Shown here one piece after another: positions 49,801 to 62,097 of a DNA stretch of 64,000 nucleotides (its first letter is position 1; the number at the start of each line of letters is the position of its first letter). Source of the DNA: Quillaja saponaria (taxonomy: Eukaryota; Streptophyta; Magnoliopsida; Fabales; Quillajaceae); NCBI GenBank assembly GCA_029379385.1, contig CM055617.1, positions 682,001 through 746,000 on the forward strand. Direction: 5' to 3'. The translations under genes and the position numbers were made by a program. The notes beneath the pieces were generated by a model. It was not told where the DNA came from and did no database searches. It was given only the letters and a program-made list of their open reading frames with translations.

Positions 49801-52008
49801 TTCAGACAGGACTTGCCGAATTTATGCTAATAAGCCCCAGAAACAAAGGGGCAACACAAAGATGAACTATGTTTGTCAGCATATCATTTCAAAGATAGAA
49901 CTACCACTGATAGATGATTCCAAGGTTAAGATATAGAGAACTATGTTTGCTTTGACATGCATTCTAAATATATTTATCACATAGTATAACCTTACACATG
50001 GTTTAGAATGCAGTCAGCAAAAGGTCATCTCTTTTATGATGAGACATTGCCGTCGTTCTTCAGAAGATTAGCATGGTCACCTGATGGTTCGTTTGTAGTT
50101 GTGCCTGCAGGTATTGACTTTAATTGATGCTTGGTTCAATGAACTTTTGGGCATTCTTGTTTAATATTCTCTATGCATGCTGGTTGTACATATATTAGTG
50201 GCAATATAGGAATAGCCCATGATTTGATACCTTAAAAGCCTATCATATGTATTTAGTAGGACACGTGATCAAATCTAAGTAAAATTGTTAGTCTAGGTAA
50301 AATGTTTATGTGAATTATATATGGGAGTGCATGAAATAAGCATCCCTTTCCTGTTTGGTAATGGTAGTGGGTGAGTGGGGAAAAGAAGGTCCAGACAGTT
50401 ATGTTATGTGATTAAGTGCTTTTTGAAGTATTTGGTTTTCATGAGGGAGAACTATAAATCTGTTTTTTTTTTTTTTTTTCTTTTATTGTCTGATTCTCTA
50501 CATAAACATGACATGACAATAATATTCATTCCTATCTAATGTCTTATTGATGTGGCTTTACCATTCAGGCTCTTACAGAATTTCTCCGACGTCTGAATCA
50601 GTAAATACTGCTTATGTTTTGTCAAGAAAAGATCTCTCCAGGTAAGCCATTTCCTATTGTTATTGTTCCGAAGCCTAAAGCTTAAATGCTAATTTCTATT
50701 GTTATTCCAAGATAGACTTGTGATTTTTGTCTGTCATAAGTCAAGTCTGTCATTTTTAAATGCAGTCAACCATAATACAATCAGTCTTTCTTATTCTATT
50801 TTATCTTTTATTTATATGATTGAATAAAGTTTTGAAGACTTCATTTTCATTTTACATATAATACACAGGCCTGCTCTACAGCTACCTGGTGCAAGCAAAG
50901 CTGTTATAGCAGTCAGATTCTGCCCAATTTTATTTAGCCTCCGTGGAACAAATACAGGTACTTTCATATGCCTGTTACTTCATTTCAGCAAAATTATAGG
51001 TACACCAAGAGATTTAGGGGTGCTTCCATGGTAATCTTTACCCTTCATACAAGTCTACCTTTTTTTCTAGAAATGTTCTGCTTGTTTTGGAACATATATA
51101 GCTCAGCAGAGGTGCAATCGTGATCTGACTAGAGTTGTTGAGTTGTGCAGCTGGGTTTTTCAAGCTCCCTTATCGCCTCATTTTTGCGGTGGCCACTTTG
51201 AATTCACTGTACATATACGACACTGAGAGCACTCCTCCAATAGCAATCTTGGCTGGTCTGCACTATGCAGCGATAACAGACATCACTTGGTAAATATCAT
51301 AGTGGTTAGAATGCTCCTTGTTCAATGTCTAAAGATAGGTTGAAATTTACAATGGCTTTAATTCCCGTAACGTTTAATAGCTTCCTTTTTTCTTTTTCTT
51401 TTCTTTCAAAGGTCACCTGATGCACGTTATTTGGCATTATCTTCTCAAGATGGTTATTGTACCTTAATAGAATTTGAAAATGATGAACTAGGATCGCCCA
51501 TCTCCTCAACAGGTATGCAGTTGTTTTATATCTCGCTTGTTGCTTTGTCTTATTTTCTCCACCCTTTTGTTCATAGTTCTTTTTATGACTGGGTCTAGAA
51601 GACCAGAAAGTTTTAGGCAGTAAGAGTCCACTCCAGAAGGCAGAGGACACGGTCATTGAAGCACGCCATGATTCCAAGAAGATGGTCACTGATACCCACC
51701 ATGAGACCAAGGAAATGTGCATCGAAATGCACCCCGAAACCAAGCACAAGGTCATTGATACACGCCATGAAACTGAGGACATGGTCATTGAAGAGCACCA
51801 CAAAACCAAGGACACGGTCCTCAAAGGAGAACATGAAACCAAGTACACAGTGGCCAATGCAACTGTTAATCATGGTCCAGTTGCAGCAGAGAGCAGAAAG
51901 ACTGAAGCGGAAGAGAATGGAGAGAAACAGGCCTCAAGTTCAAGTAGTGTGCCGGTCTCAAATAAGCCAGCCAAGAGGCGCATTACTCCCATGGCAATTG
52001 ATCCGTGA
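46865..52008 (+). CDS. FAS2: Chromatin assembly factor 1 subunit FAS2 (WD40 protein)
   Basis: The p60-type subunit of CAF-1, which deposits histones H3-H4 on newly replicated DNA in the nucleus. Exons: 46865-46978, 47558-47669, 48880-48906, 49014-49086, 49524-49627, 49713-49924, 50014-50110, 50569-50641, 50869-50957, 51151-51289, 51412-51512, 51599-52008, giving 516 residues in frame. It starts [22 protein letters not shown] repeats are seen as [59 protein letters not shown], and [20 protein letters not shown]. The C-terminal tail, from about residue 395, is not conserved and carries six 11-residue repeats (51646-51843). No lesions were found. Confidence 0.93.
51646..51843 (+). repeat. 33-nt coding minisatellite in the last exon of FAS2 (six copies)
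   Basis: Six in-frame copies of 33 nt encode 11-residue units: [67 protein letters not shown] partial seventh (YTV) follows. The units are diverged, so the array is not brand new. Confidence 0.9.
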
Positions 52009-52827
52009 TAATTGATAATCTTCATGCTCCAAGTCCAAAACCACATATTCCCACAAAAAAAAAAAAAAAAAAAAAAAAGTAATTAATTAGAGATTCCCTG
52101 CTTGGCTGCATGCTTTAGGCATGACCTTTAGTTCAAGGTCATATATTTTTGGTTTTCAAAATCGTTCTAAGTCTTATGTATTATATATATAATGCAACTC
52201 AATCTTAGGTAATGATCTCTCCACTTGGAAACTAGAGTTTTCTGTGTTGTTCTTTTCCCTTTGAGATAATCCTTTTACAGTTTCAATTCAAATTCAACTT
52301 CAGCATGTAATGGCGTCATATAATTGTAATAACAAAATATTTAGTCTTATTAGGAACTATTGTTCTTGAATTAAGTGTAATACAAATATCCAACTCAGTT
52401 AAGAATTTGTTTCAAAGTAGTAGACATTGGTTATATGAATTCTTCATCGGCCACCACTAGTATAACTCAAGTGAATTGATAGTTGAGTTTAAGCTCTCTA
52501 TACTCTAGAATCTTTCCTTTTACTATATCTATGGCCGAAAAGATATTCTTCTGGGCTTCGAATATGGATCCATCTGGAGGCACATGGGCTTCATGGAAAT
52601 GGGAGTTCAACCCAACGGTCCCTTGTCTTTTTCAACTCCCTCGGTTTCAACTTAGCTGCAAACCCAGAAAGCGAGTACAGCGAGGGCAGAGCTCAAATTG
52701 TGCCAAACTTCTAGTTCTATTCTGATTACATTCATGAACTTATTAAGTAGCTCAAAAAAGACAGGATCCACAGCCTATTTAGCTCTTTTCTTTTACCCCT
52801 TCTTTCAAAACGTTAGAATTTGCAACT
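52009..52827. other. Intergenic between FAS2 and the PPR gene
   Basis: FAS2 3' flank with an A run of about 24 near 52055. An open frame at 52510-52725 (MAEKIFFWASNM...) matches nothing known to me and has no conserved features. No gene called. Confidence 0.5.
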
Positions 52828-54332
52828 GTGAAAATGTCTCGTAAAACTGCTCTCTACTTGTCTTCCTTACTTAGAAAGTGCACACCTTTTTCAGCTATTT
52901 CCCAAGCCAAGCAATGCCATGCTCAAATTCTGGTCCATGGCTTCCTTTCCGACGTTACCCTGCAAACTGATCTCTTGTTTGTCTACTCTAGATGTGGGTT
53001 TCTCCTTGATGCCCGCCAAGTTTTCGATAGAATGGTCAAAAGAAATATGCATTCCTGGAATATTCTGATTGCCTCATATGTTGACAATTCGCTAAATACA
53101 GATGCTATAATTGTTTTTAATAAGTTTAAGGAAATGGGTCTTCAGCCTGATCATTATACTTTGCCTCCACTGTTTAAGGCATCTGCCGGGATAGGAGATA
53201 CTTCTCTCGGTAAGATGTTTCATGGTTGGGTGATTAGGCTTGGTTTTGAGGAGCATGTCATAGTGGGAAGTTCAGTATTAGAATTTTATGTGAAATGTGG
53301 GATTATAAATGACGCGAGGCGGGTGTTTTCAAATATGTCATGCAAGGATTCTGTTGTATGGAATTTGATGATCTCCGGATTTGGAAGAGCTGGTTTCTGC
53401 TCAGATGCTATCACTTGTTTTCGGGAAATGCTTTTTAATGGCTCTAAGATGGGTTCTATGACAGTTCCAAGCATTTTGAATGTTTGTGGAAAGCAAGGGG
53501 ACTTAATGAAGGGGAAGGAAATTCATGGCCATGTGGTTAAAAGTTCCACATTCAGTGTAGATGCTGCTATTAGGCAATTCATTGATTGATATGTATGGGA
53601 AGTGTGGATGGGTGCGTGGCTCAGAAAAGGTTTTCAGGACCATGGATGATGTCAATCTGGTGACATGGACCACAATGATATCCTTGCTTTGGGCTAAATG
53701 GGAAGGGAGAGGAATCTTTGGGTCTATTTCAGAAAATGATAGATTTAGGATTTAAGCCAAACCCTGTTACACTTACTGCAGTTTTAGCTAGTTGTAGCCA
53801 CGCAGGTCTAATTGATCAAGGCTGGAGAATTTTCAACTCAATGTATTCAGATTATGGATTTGACCCCAGTGCAGAGCATTATGCTTGTGTGGTGGATCTC
53901 TTGGGCCACCGTGGATATCTCGTGGAAGCACTTCGGTTACTGAAAAATATGAAATTACCAGGGACGGCAAGCATTTGGGGTGCCCTTCTTTCTGGTTGTA
54001 TGATGCACAGGAATGTTGAAATTGGAGAAGTTGCAGCTCATCACCTCTTCCAGTTGGAACCTAAAAACACTAGTAACTATATTGCCCTGTGTAGTATATA
54101 TGAATCTCGTGGTATATTTGATGGTGTTTCAAGAGTCAGAGCAAGAATGAGGGACTTGGGTTTAGTTAAAACCCCTGGTTGTAGTTGGATTCATATTGCT
54201 GGAAGAGTTCATAAATTCTACAAGGGGAACATTTCTCATCCACGGACTCAGATGATATATAGATTATTATGCAGAATTATTAAGGCTCAGATGTTGACTA
54301 ATGATATTGAGATGTCAGGTTTCTGTACATAA
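52828..54332 (+). CDS. PLS-class pentatricopeptide repeat protein with E domain, two frameshifts
   Basis: Organelle RNA-binding protein of the kind that recruits C-to-U editing; the target site is unknown. Single exon. PPR motifs are seen as LFVYSRCGFLLDARQVFDRM, HSWNILIASYVDN, FYVKCGIINDARRVFSNM, VVWNLMISGFGRAGF, SLIDMYGKCGWVRGSEKVF, VTLTAVLASCSHAGLIDQGW, then the E/E+ region ending PGCSWIHIAGRVHKFYKG. The total is 1505 nt, two bases over 501 codons. Extra bases lie near 53572 (ATTAGGCAAT, where IGNSLIDMY should read on) and near 53683 (TCCTTGCTTTGGG, where the frame should reach GLNGKGEESLGLFQKM). No other damage is seen, so either two sequencing errors or a young pseudogene. A start at 52834 is equally possible. 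Confidence 0.85.
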
Positions 54333-55737
54333 TACACTGTTTGTAGAGTCCAATGGTCTTCATTTGATTGGCTTAGAATTCTACTCTCAGGAAATGGATT
54401 TCAACCTTCGCATTACTTACATGGTGGCAGAGGCACAAACAGAAACATCTTTTAGCTCGTGTGTATAATGCTTGGAACGCACTACATGACACTATGAAAC
54501 AAGTTACACAATGAAAGAGTAGGATCAATTCATAATATTTATTCCATCTGATTTATCTTATAAAAGTTGTTATTTTTCATATAATTAATATGTTTATCTC
54601 TTTCTCTCCAGATGCAGATCTCCCTTCCATGACTCAGTTGGAGCATCGTGCTTATTGCCTCGTCAATCATCCAGAGGAATTTATTATGTTCAATCTTCAC
54701 ATTGGTATTAATACATTATACTTGATGCTACCTTTTCTTTTGCATATAATTATTTTTTTGTCTTTCCTCTAGGTGCAGATCTCCCCCATCCGCTCTGATT
54801 CCTTTGGAGGACTGTTACCTCTTCGGTGGAACTGATTCTGTTCAAAGTTCATAACTACTAACTAGCTAACCAACCTTTTTTTGGTATTACACATAGATGT
54901 GCTGTTTTATGTTAGTATATAATAATAATCCATGACCAGTCATTGAGAAATGTAAGGATAGTGACGGTATGGTGACTTATATATTGTCTAGTATCCACTT
55001 AAGTATTTAACAAAACGGATTTTGTTTTTTAGGAACCCAAATAAATACTGAAGGCATAGATTTTCTGTTTTATGTTAGTGTATAATAAGCCATGACCAAT
55101 CATGGTTGGAATATATTTCCAGTTCCATAGACATTTACGATTAACACCAAAACTTTTGATTGTGCCTACATGTTTTTTGTACTCGGATTTGGCAGTGTAT
55201 AAAGAGTCTGCCTCTTGAAGTCATAGTGATATCCAATCCAGGTAGTTAGCCTTCGCTTCAATAACTTTGTTACCATTGATTTTCTTATAATATGATATTA
55301 GATAGTTGATTTGGCAACTTCATCTCACTGGAGTTTATGCTTAAATAGAGGTGATAATCAGTGGACATGATTTGTTATTTTCATTATGTACTGCTTGATT
55401 TTATTATGCAATACAGAAGTATTAGTTGAGATACAGTTTTCTGATCAATAGATCATTGTCGATGAGTCAAATAACGAATCAATTTCACACTGTAGCTGAC
55501 AAAAGGTTGGTTGTACTTATATCGTTTAAGTAACTACTTCATTTCAGGCCTTGTGTTCCACATTGTGAGGATTGGACCCAGAAGTAAATGCTCCTGTATC
55601 AAGGACTTGAAGACGTTCCTTTGCAAATTCATTTTGTAAACCTTCACTCACCTTATTCTTTTTAATCTCTCCTTGGATGTGTACATCCTCAATGGTTAGT
55701 ACCTTGCTTCCTAGACCTTCATATGTTCATCTATATT
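54333..55737. other. Intergenic, 3' of the PPR gene
   Basis: No conserved frame. Two similar stretches (TTTTATGTTAGTATATAATA...CATGACCAGTCAT at about 54904 and a diverged copy at about 55070) form a loose direct repeat. GTGCAGATCTCCC-like and GATGCAGATCTCCC-like sequence near 54612 and 54774 is a second loose repeat. Confidence 0.4.
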
Positions 55738-56330
55738 CTGTAAGGTCAATTTTTTGATTTCCGATCTTTTTCTTCTTCATGAAGTAGCATAATGCAACTG
55801 AGAGGAATGCAAGAAAGAATAGACCACTAAGTGAGACAAAGACAACAACCATAACAGTTGAATGGTGTCCCGGTGTTGGCGGAAGTGGAACAATATGTGG
55901 GGTGGTGATGCTAAGATATGAGGAAATGGAGGCACAACAATTGGTGCTGGGGCGATGAGTGTCTTAGTGATCTTGCTTCTGGAGGTGGTGGCCAGAAGGA
56001 ATGAGTGGGTGTGTTGCAGGAATTGGGAATGCTGGTGGTGGTGGTGGTGGTGGTGGAAGTCTCTTGGGTTGAAGAGGTGGAGCTGCTTCTGGAGGATATG
56101 GAAAGTCATGGTGTGGTGATACCTTCGGAGGGGGTGAGTGGCTAGGTGGTAGCACTTTTGGAGATGGAGAGAGGTGGCATCACTTTTTTGTGGCGTCGGG
56201 TTTAAGAGGAGGTGCTACTTTTGGAGGAGAAGGAGAACCACAGCGGTGTCTCTTTGGGAGGGGTTGGTGGATTATGTTGCGGAACTAGAGGGAAAAATGG
56301 GGTGTTGCAGTCATACTTTCCAGGAGCCAT
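55735..56330 (-). pseudogene. TED7-like proline-rich membrane protein gene, frame broken several times
   Basis: TED6/TED7 proteins have a proline-rich wall-facing part, one membrane span and a basic tail, and assist cellulose synthase in secondary walls. Read on the minus strand in pieces: MAPGKYDCNTPFFPL (start about 56330), GSPSPPKVAPPLKPDATKK, then a TGA, then HLSPSPKVLPPSHSPPPKV with a run of eight prolines, APAPIVVPPFPHI, and finally HSTVMVVVFVSLSGLFFLAF followed by LSVALCYFMKKKK and IDLTEYR-stop near 55735. At least three frame changes and one in-frame stop separate the pieces. The anchor and basic tail fit TED7 as I remember it. Repeats of this kind are prone to misassembly, so real loss is not certain. 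Confidence 0.55.
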
Positions 56331-56430
56331 ATATTTTAATATGTGAAGATTTAAAGTTGTTGAATCTCTGCTGTAATGAGATGGTGAACTTGGTATCTGC
56401 TATTTTATATGTACTGCGTATAAGAGTTTG

Positions 56431-56580
56431 AAATACTTAAAAAGGCTAAAGCTCTAACTTGACCCTCATGCTAAGATTTTGCTAAGTTGTCATTGATTGT
56501 ATTGAAAATACTTAAAAAGGCTAAAGCTCTAACTTGACCCTCATGCTAAGATTTTGCTAAGTTGTCATTGATTGTATTGA
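56431..56580. repeat. Perfect 75-bp tandem duplication
   Basis: 56431-56505 and 56506-56580 are identical (start AAATACTTAAAAAGGCTAAA, end GATTGTATTGA). It lies upstream of the TED7-like fragment and has no coding capacity. Confidence 0.9.
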
Positions 56581-58368
56581 AAAACACTTCTCAGACATAC
56601 TGTCTTCCTCTGGTATTTTCTTTACATCCTCAGAGATATATAAGATTGAGGGATTTGTTGATGTCTTGTGTTATTCTGCAAGCGACCAAATGGTTGGTCA
56701 TACACTCCCTATCTCAGACAAAAAATAGGGCACGTGGACGGAGAGATTAATGCTTTAAAGACACAAAAGGGTGATGATGATGGAGAGGCTAGTTGATCTT
56801 TCAGTTTATAAGTTTTTCCTTTTTATTTTTCTCTTTCTGATATCTTCTACTTTTATGTACCTTTTTTGTGTAAATGTGATATCATATGTATTTGTCATTA
56901 TATTGTCAATGCCTGTTGCTGATATATCTGCGTCACTACGTTGATGTTTGTAACTGCATGTATTATAAAGGATTTGATCATATGGATAAATAGAAATCAG
57001 AACCAAAACCTTACCAACAAAAACAACAATACTAGTTTGAGAAATCAAAATGGGCGTAAAAAACTTTTAAAGATTAGAAATCAGACTTGTTCTCCCCTAA
57101 ATGCTGCATACATAAGCTAACAAGTTTGTCAGTTCTCATCAGTTTGTCATATACTTCGAACTTTCAAAGGCAGAGGAGAAAAGGGAAGCAACAATGCAAA
57201 TACACAATTTCAGTAACAAAACAGGGGAAGAAAAAAATAGAAAAGAATTACAGGAACGTTGATCAACTTCTCTCTGTATTCTGTCTCTTTTGCTGTGGAT
57301 AAAAATAATGTCACGAACAAAATCATGAACAAAGAACAGAAGATATATCTCAGAAACAAAAACTGAAGCTGCTGAGACACAAAAGAATTGCACAAAGAAT
57401 GAAAAAAATTAGTCTTGGTTACAAAATTGTTTTATCCGTGTATTTAAGACTTTCTTTCTGAGAATCTGGTGTAATCTTAAGACTTGCAGGATACTCATGT
57501 TAGAGTCAAATCCAGGTTAATGTTATCAGTCTGTTGACAAAGGACTCAAATCAGGACCAGAGGTAGTTCCAGCTCTGCTTTGAGATGGCCTTATATAGTA
57601 TGTATAAAGGATGATAGTCTGTTCAATCTGCATCCAAAGATAAAAAAATTTAAGTACTGTCCCACAAAGCATTAGACAGTCAGCTAGAACATAATACAAC
57701 TGGTGAGTATTCGAGAAGGCCAAAGACCATGCTATGTTTCAACATTTTAATAGCTCAAACAGCTTAAAAGACAATGAACCTTCAAAAAAAGAAAGAAGAC
57801 AGGACAAAGAAGGAACATAAATTAAACTAAACTTGCTGAAATGTAACCCTTGCAGCTGCATGATAAAGGGCTCAGCTCCAACTAGGCATTGAAATAAAGG
57901 CTAGAAATGTAACTTACCTTCCAGCCATGCTATGATGAGAAAGACATGCCTACATAACTGGAAGGGATAGATTGACATATCTAACTGAAGAAGAAAATAT
58001 AAACTAGAATGTGTGTTCGTTTTTGTAACTAAAGATCATCTCAAGAACAGAAGGAAAAAAAAAAATACATAACATGTAAGAATGAATAAAGAGAAATAAT
58101 ATGTAGGTCAAGTGGGGATATGCTTAGCTTGATGAGTTGGTTCCGCTAAGTTGATGTTACTACAAGTGTGATTTTGTATCGGAAAACAAAGAGCCTACCA
58201 TTGATAAAAACAGGATTACTTTGCAAAAACAAATAGTTCTGGCTCCTTCAAGTTTCTGACAAAAGCATAATTACCAAATCTAGATAGCTACCTATTAAGC
58301 TAGAATGTACCAAGTAGAGGGAAAGGAAGAAAACCAGAACCTAAATGAAACTTACTCTATGATCCCAT
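56581..58368. other. Intergenic / 3' flank of the TBL gene
   Basis: AT-rich, with no conserved frame on either strand. Part of it is probably TBL 3' UTR. No repeats or RNA genes recognised. Confidence 0.45.
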
Positions 58369-60388
58369 TTACGGGAAAGAAAGTTCATAACCAACAAACA
58401 GGTGAGACAGGACTATTTCATTCCACATATCAGGTACTCCTGGTAGGCACCAGTGGCTACAATCAGGGACAGATGGTTTATCACTACAGTTTCCAACGTG
58501 TGCATCACTCCGGAAAGCCGACATAGAAGTAATATGCAGAACAGTTATAGGTACTGTCATATTCTTTGCCACTTCCAATACTGTGTCCGAAAATAAGCTT
58601 CGGTCCCTTCCCTTGGGATCTAATGTGGGGGACTGGGTCACAACGCAAGACCTGAAGTGTTGATCACTGATGCAGAAACAATAACTACATTAGCCATGTT
58701 AAATACTATAAATCTTTTACTTGAAGTAGAACTTTACCAACAAAGATACGATAGAAAACTAAAATAAGAAATTGGGAGGATGTTATAACCCTTTACAGAG
58801 GGCAGCAACAACTGGTAGCTACTGAACCGAAGATTATCTAATTGCAGCAATTTGAGTGAAGCATAGCTAGCAAGCAACATATTAAAATTTCATCGAAGAC
58901 ACCAATTGTCACTCCATAAAGCAGTATCCTAATAGGAACAAAGAAGAAGGACAACTGGTAGCTTAATTGTGACTTTTACCTCTTATTAACAACAGATTAA
59001 AGCACAAGTTAAAAAAACAAAAAAAAACAAATTTCCATCTAGTATGTACAAGAAATGCAGTAGTTATGCAACTATACAAAGAGGAAAGTGAAACATTAAC
59101 ACAGAAAATCATTAGGGCACCTCCAATGAGATGGCTCAAAAGTCCGGAAGAAGATCCGTGTTCTGTTGATGTTAATTTCTTTCTCAACCCAGGAAGCCCA
59201 AGTTCCCAGTGCTGTTCTGAAGGCAGAAGGGATGGACATCCCAAGCTTGAGTGAGTTTTCGACCTGGAAATAGCAACCCCTGTTGAAATTTGTACAGAAA
59301 AATATAGAGAATTACAAACCATGCACGTTTAAAAGATGTAATCCATTACAGGTTTGTTGGACTTATTATATTCCAGTCAAGTGCGTTGAGATTGAGAGCA
59401 AAGGAAAGAAAGTAAACAGTACTACCAGTACAGGACAATAATGAAAATTAATTCCACAAGGCAGATCATTTTAAAAAAAACCCCTCCACGGTACCATTTT
59501 TATCTTTAAAAGAAATTATTCATAGTGATAGATCACGGATCACCATGGAAATGTATATACAAAGTGAAAGGAGCTTACACTTGGAACAGTTTATTTGGCA
59601 CCCACCAATGGCCAGTGTTGAATATCAGAACATCTGAATCAACCCACTGATGACTTATATCATCTAACATGTCCAATTTAAGTGTTGATTTGACCCTCTT
59701 TGGTGCATGCTTAGGCATCGGACCCTCTTGCACCAGGAACACTGAGCGAAAAAATTCAATGGTAAAATTGAAGGTGCTGAACCGAACACCCAAAAATCTA
59801 ATACGCTTTGTAATCTTATTTTGATTGACTTCATAAACGCTGCCTTTATCCTCTACCCCGGCCATTAGCATACAGATTAGTGACTCCCACTGTGTTCTAC
59901 TCATAGAATCTCCAACAAAAACAACCCTTTTTCCCCGAAGCATTTCCAAAGTATTATGCACATTAAACTTTGGAATATCACATTTCTCAGGTTTCCACCT
60001 CCATTCAAGATAGTCTTTGTCAGGCCGTCCATTGGCCAAGGCAATTGAACCCCTGTTCCACAAAAGGACACTCAGTAGAGTTGTACAACGGGTAACTAGT
60101 GTCCTGCACCCAACTTCCATTGAAAACATCGCAGCTTCTTAATGACCCTTCAAAGATGGTAACATCATGCCCATGAAAAAATGCCTGGCTGAGGCTAGGG
60201 AGAACATATATATATCCTCCAGTAATGGCTATCAAGAATGTAATCACAAACCCAATCACCACAAGCAGGTGAAACCAGCGCGAAACCCAGCCAAGTCGAT
60301 TGACTCTTGGGCTTCCAATACTCAGGGCCCTCCGATTGAGTGATGAACTCCTGTTGAATGAGATACTCCTATTAAAAGTACTCATCAT
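58369..60388 (-). CDS. Trichome birefringence-like (TBL) polysaccharide O-acetyltransferase, one frameshift
   Basis: A Golgi type II membrane protein of the PMR5/TBL family that puts acetyl groups on wall polysaccharides. Exons: 59579-60388, 59121-59279, 58369-58651. Seen: membrane anchor VVIGFVITFLIAITGGYIY near residue 50, SCDVFNGSWVQD, the GDS esterase motif in VFVGDSMSRTQWES, FFRTFEPSHW, and the C-terminal DCSHWCLPGVPDMWNE (DxxH motif). The total is 1252 nt, one over 417 codons. The extra C is at about 60035 (CTTGGCCAATGG), where FNCLG should continue NGRPDKDYLEWRW. From memory, TBL12 lies in the matching Arabidopsis region, but I cannot separate TBL12/13/14 from sequence alone. A 5' UTR intron (donor near 60872) is possible. 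Confidence 0.85.
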
Positions 60389-62097
60389 CACAATTTTCCA
60401 TTGAAACTGTTCATTGATGCAATTAAACAAACATCGTATCCGCAACCGATAGCACACAAAATGTCGATTCAAGCCCTGCATGATCGAGGTTTGCAGACAA
60501 TGCTTCAAGGCCATTATAGAATCTACTCAATAACTATTGTACTATGCACTGACATATCGAAATCAGTAGAAAACCCAATCCAAATCGATCTAGAAAAATC
60601 ACAAGCGGACATTTTTCAAAATATACAATATGACCAAGTCTTCAAGCACAGAAGTTGTAACATCTATCCAATCCAAGAACTTAAAAGGTTCAAGCTGAAA
60701 AACTTTGTAACAGTGACCCATAAGTGAAATGATTGAAAACCCATATGGGAAAACTTCAAATATCAAGACAAAGAAACCCAGATGGAGAAACCATGAACTA
60801 AGAATTTTGAATGTCACCACAAAAAATCTGAATAGAGCGGCAACTTGGATGAGTAAGATTCAGAAAGCATGTACCTTAGATTCTTGAAAGATCTTGCAAA
60901 GAACAGAGAGCTTGAGAGACTGATTCCTTAGGCCGTAGCTGGACAAGTATGGTTGCTTGTTTCTGACTTCTGTAACGGAGATCGAAGGTGGTTGAGAGCA
61001 GCACGTGAGATGAAGGCAACAGAAAAAGAAAGAGGCATGCGGAGAACTGAAATTCTTCAAGGTCCCGAAAAGAAGTGAATTTACAGAATCAGTACTAGTT
61101 ATAGAGGTCATTTGTTCATGGATGAGGATAGCATTGTCATTCACTGTGAAATACGTCAATATCCTTTTTTTATTATTTTAGGTGAAGAAAATACATCAAA
61201 TTTTTAATAGCGATAACCAAACCTCTTGTTTGGTACCTCGGAAAGGGGCTCCCCAACTAATATAAAAGAATAAAAGTTAAAGAAAAATAAACAAAGTATT
61301 TAATAAAATTATAATAGAAAAAGAAAGTAATTAAATATGTTTTTAGCTGTTAGTTGATACATTCATTTAAAATATGAGATTTAATCTCACATTTATTAAA
61401 AATAAAGAGTTTATATAAACTAATAATGATATTTGTTTTTATATTACTCGAACGATATTATAGTATTAAAGTTTTAACTTGAAAACTAATTTGTTGAAAT
61501 CCATTAAAAAGAGAGGGTTAGCTTATTTTTATAGATGTCAATAAACCCCTCATTAAAAAAAAAAATAGCTATAATTAGCTGATGTCAAAGATCAAACCCT
61601 GAAGTCATTTGTGGGGATATTATTTCCAAAGCAATAGTCACAAAATTTATGAATTGTCAGAGAAACCAAAAGCCTAACCTTGCTAGCAAGCAAAGGACAA
61701 AGTTCTTAAATGACCACTAATATCGTCATTTACAGTCCAAATGCACGTTAGGACAACTTTCCATTGATGTTTGATTTAGAGTTAAATTGTCCAATAATGC
61801 CCATTGAATGGTCTCCATACACCAAAGAAACCAGAACATGTCCAAGGGAATTAAAGACAATGTCGTATTTTCAGTTGTTGACAGATGAAATCCATGCATA
61901 GACAACCAAAGAGGTGCAAATATCAAAGGGAATTTGTTCAAACAAAGACTTCAGTCTATATACAAGAGTTGAAAAAACTTTATTATCCTTTTATTCAATA
62001 AAATACACGGACAAGAAAGAAAAAAATTCAAAGGCAAAAGAAGCATAATGCATAGTAATACAATGACACAGGCAACCAAAACCAGAGTTTCCATGAT
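60389..62097. other. 5' leader of the TBL gene and intergenic region
   Basis: About 60389-61150 probably holds the TBL leader (with a possible leader intron) and promoter; 61180-61700 is very AT-rich. 61700-62097 is probably 3' UTR of the next minus-strand gene. No conserved frame. Confidence 0.45.

Noticed and set aside
51306..51857. 183-codon open frame on the - strand with repeating Ser/Val/Trp
   Set aside because: Antisense of the FAS2 last exon and its 33-nt repeat.
57139..57395. Two overlapping - strand frames rich in Phe/Val
   Set aside because: No family pattern, no neighbouring exons, AT-rich flank composition.
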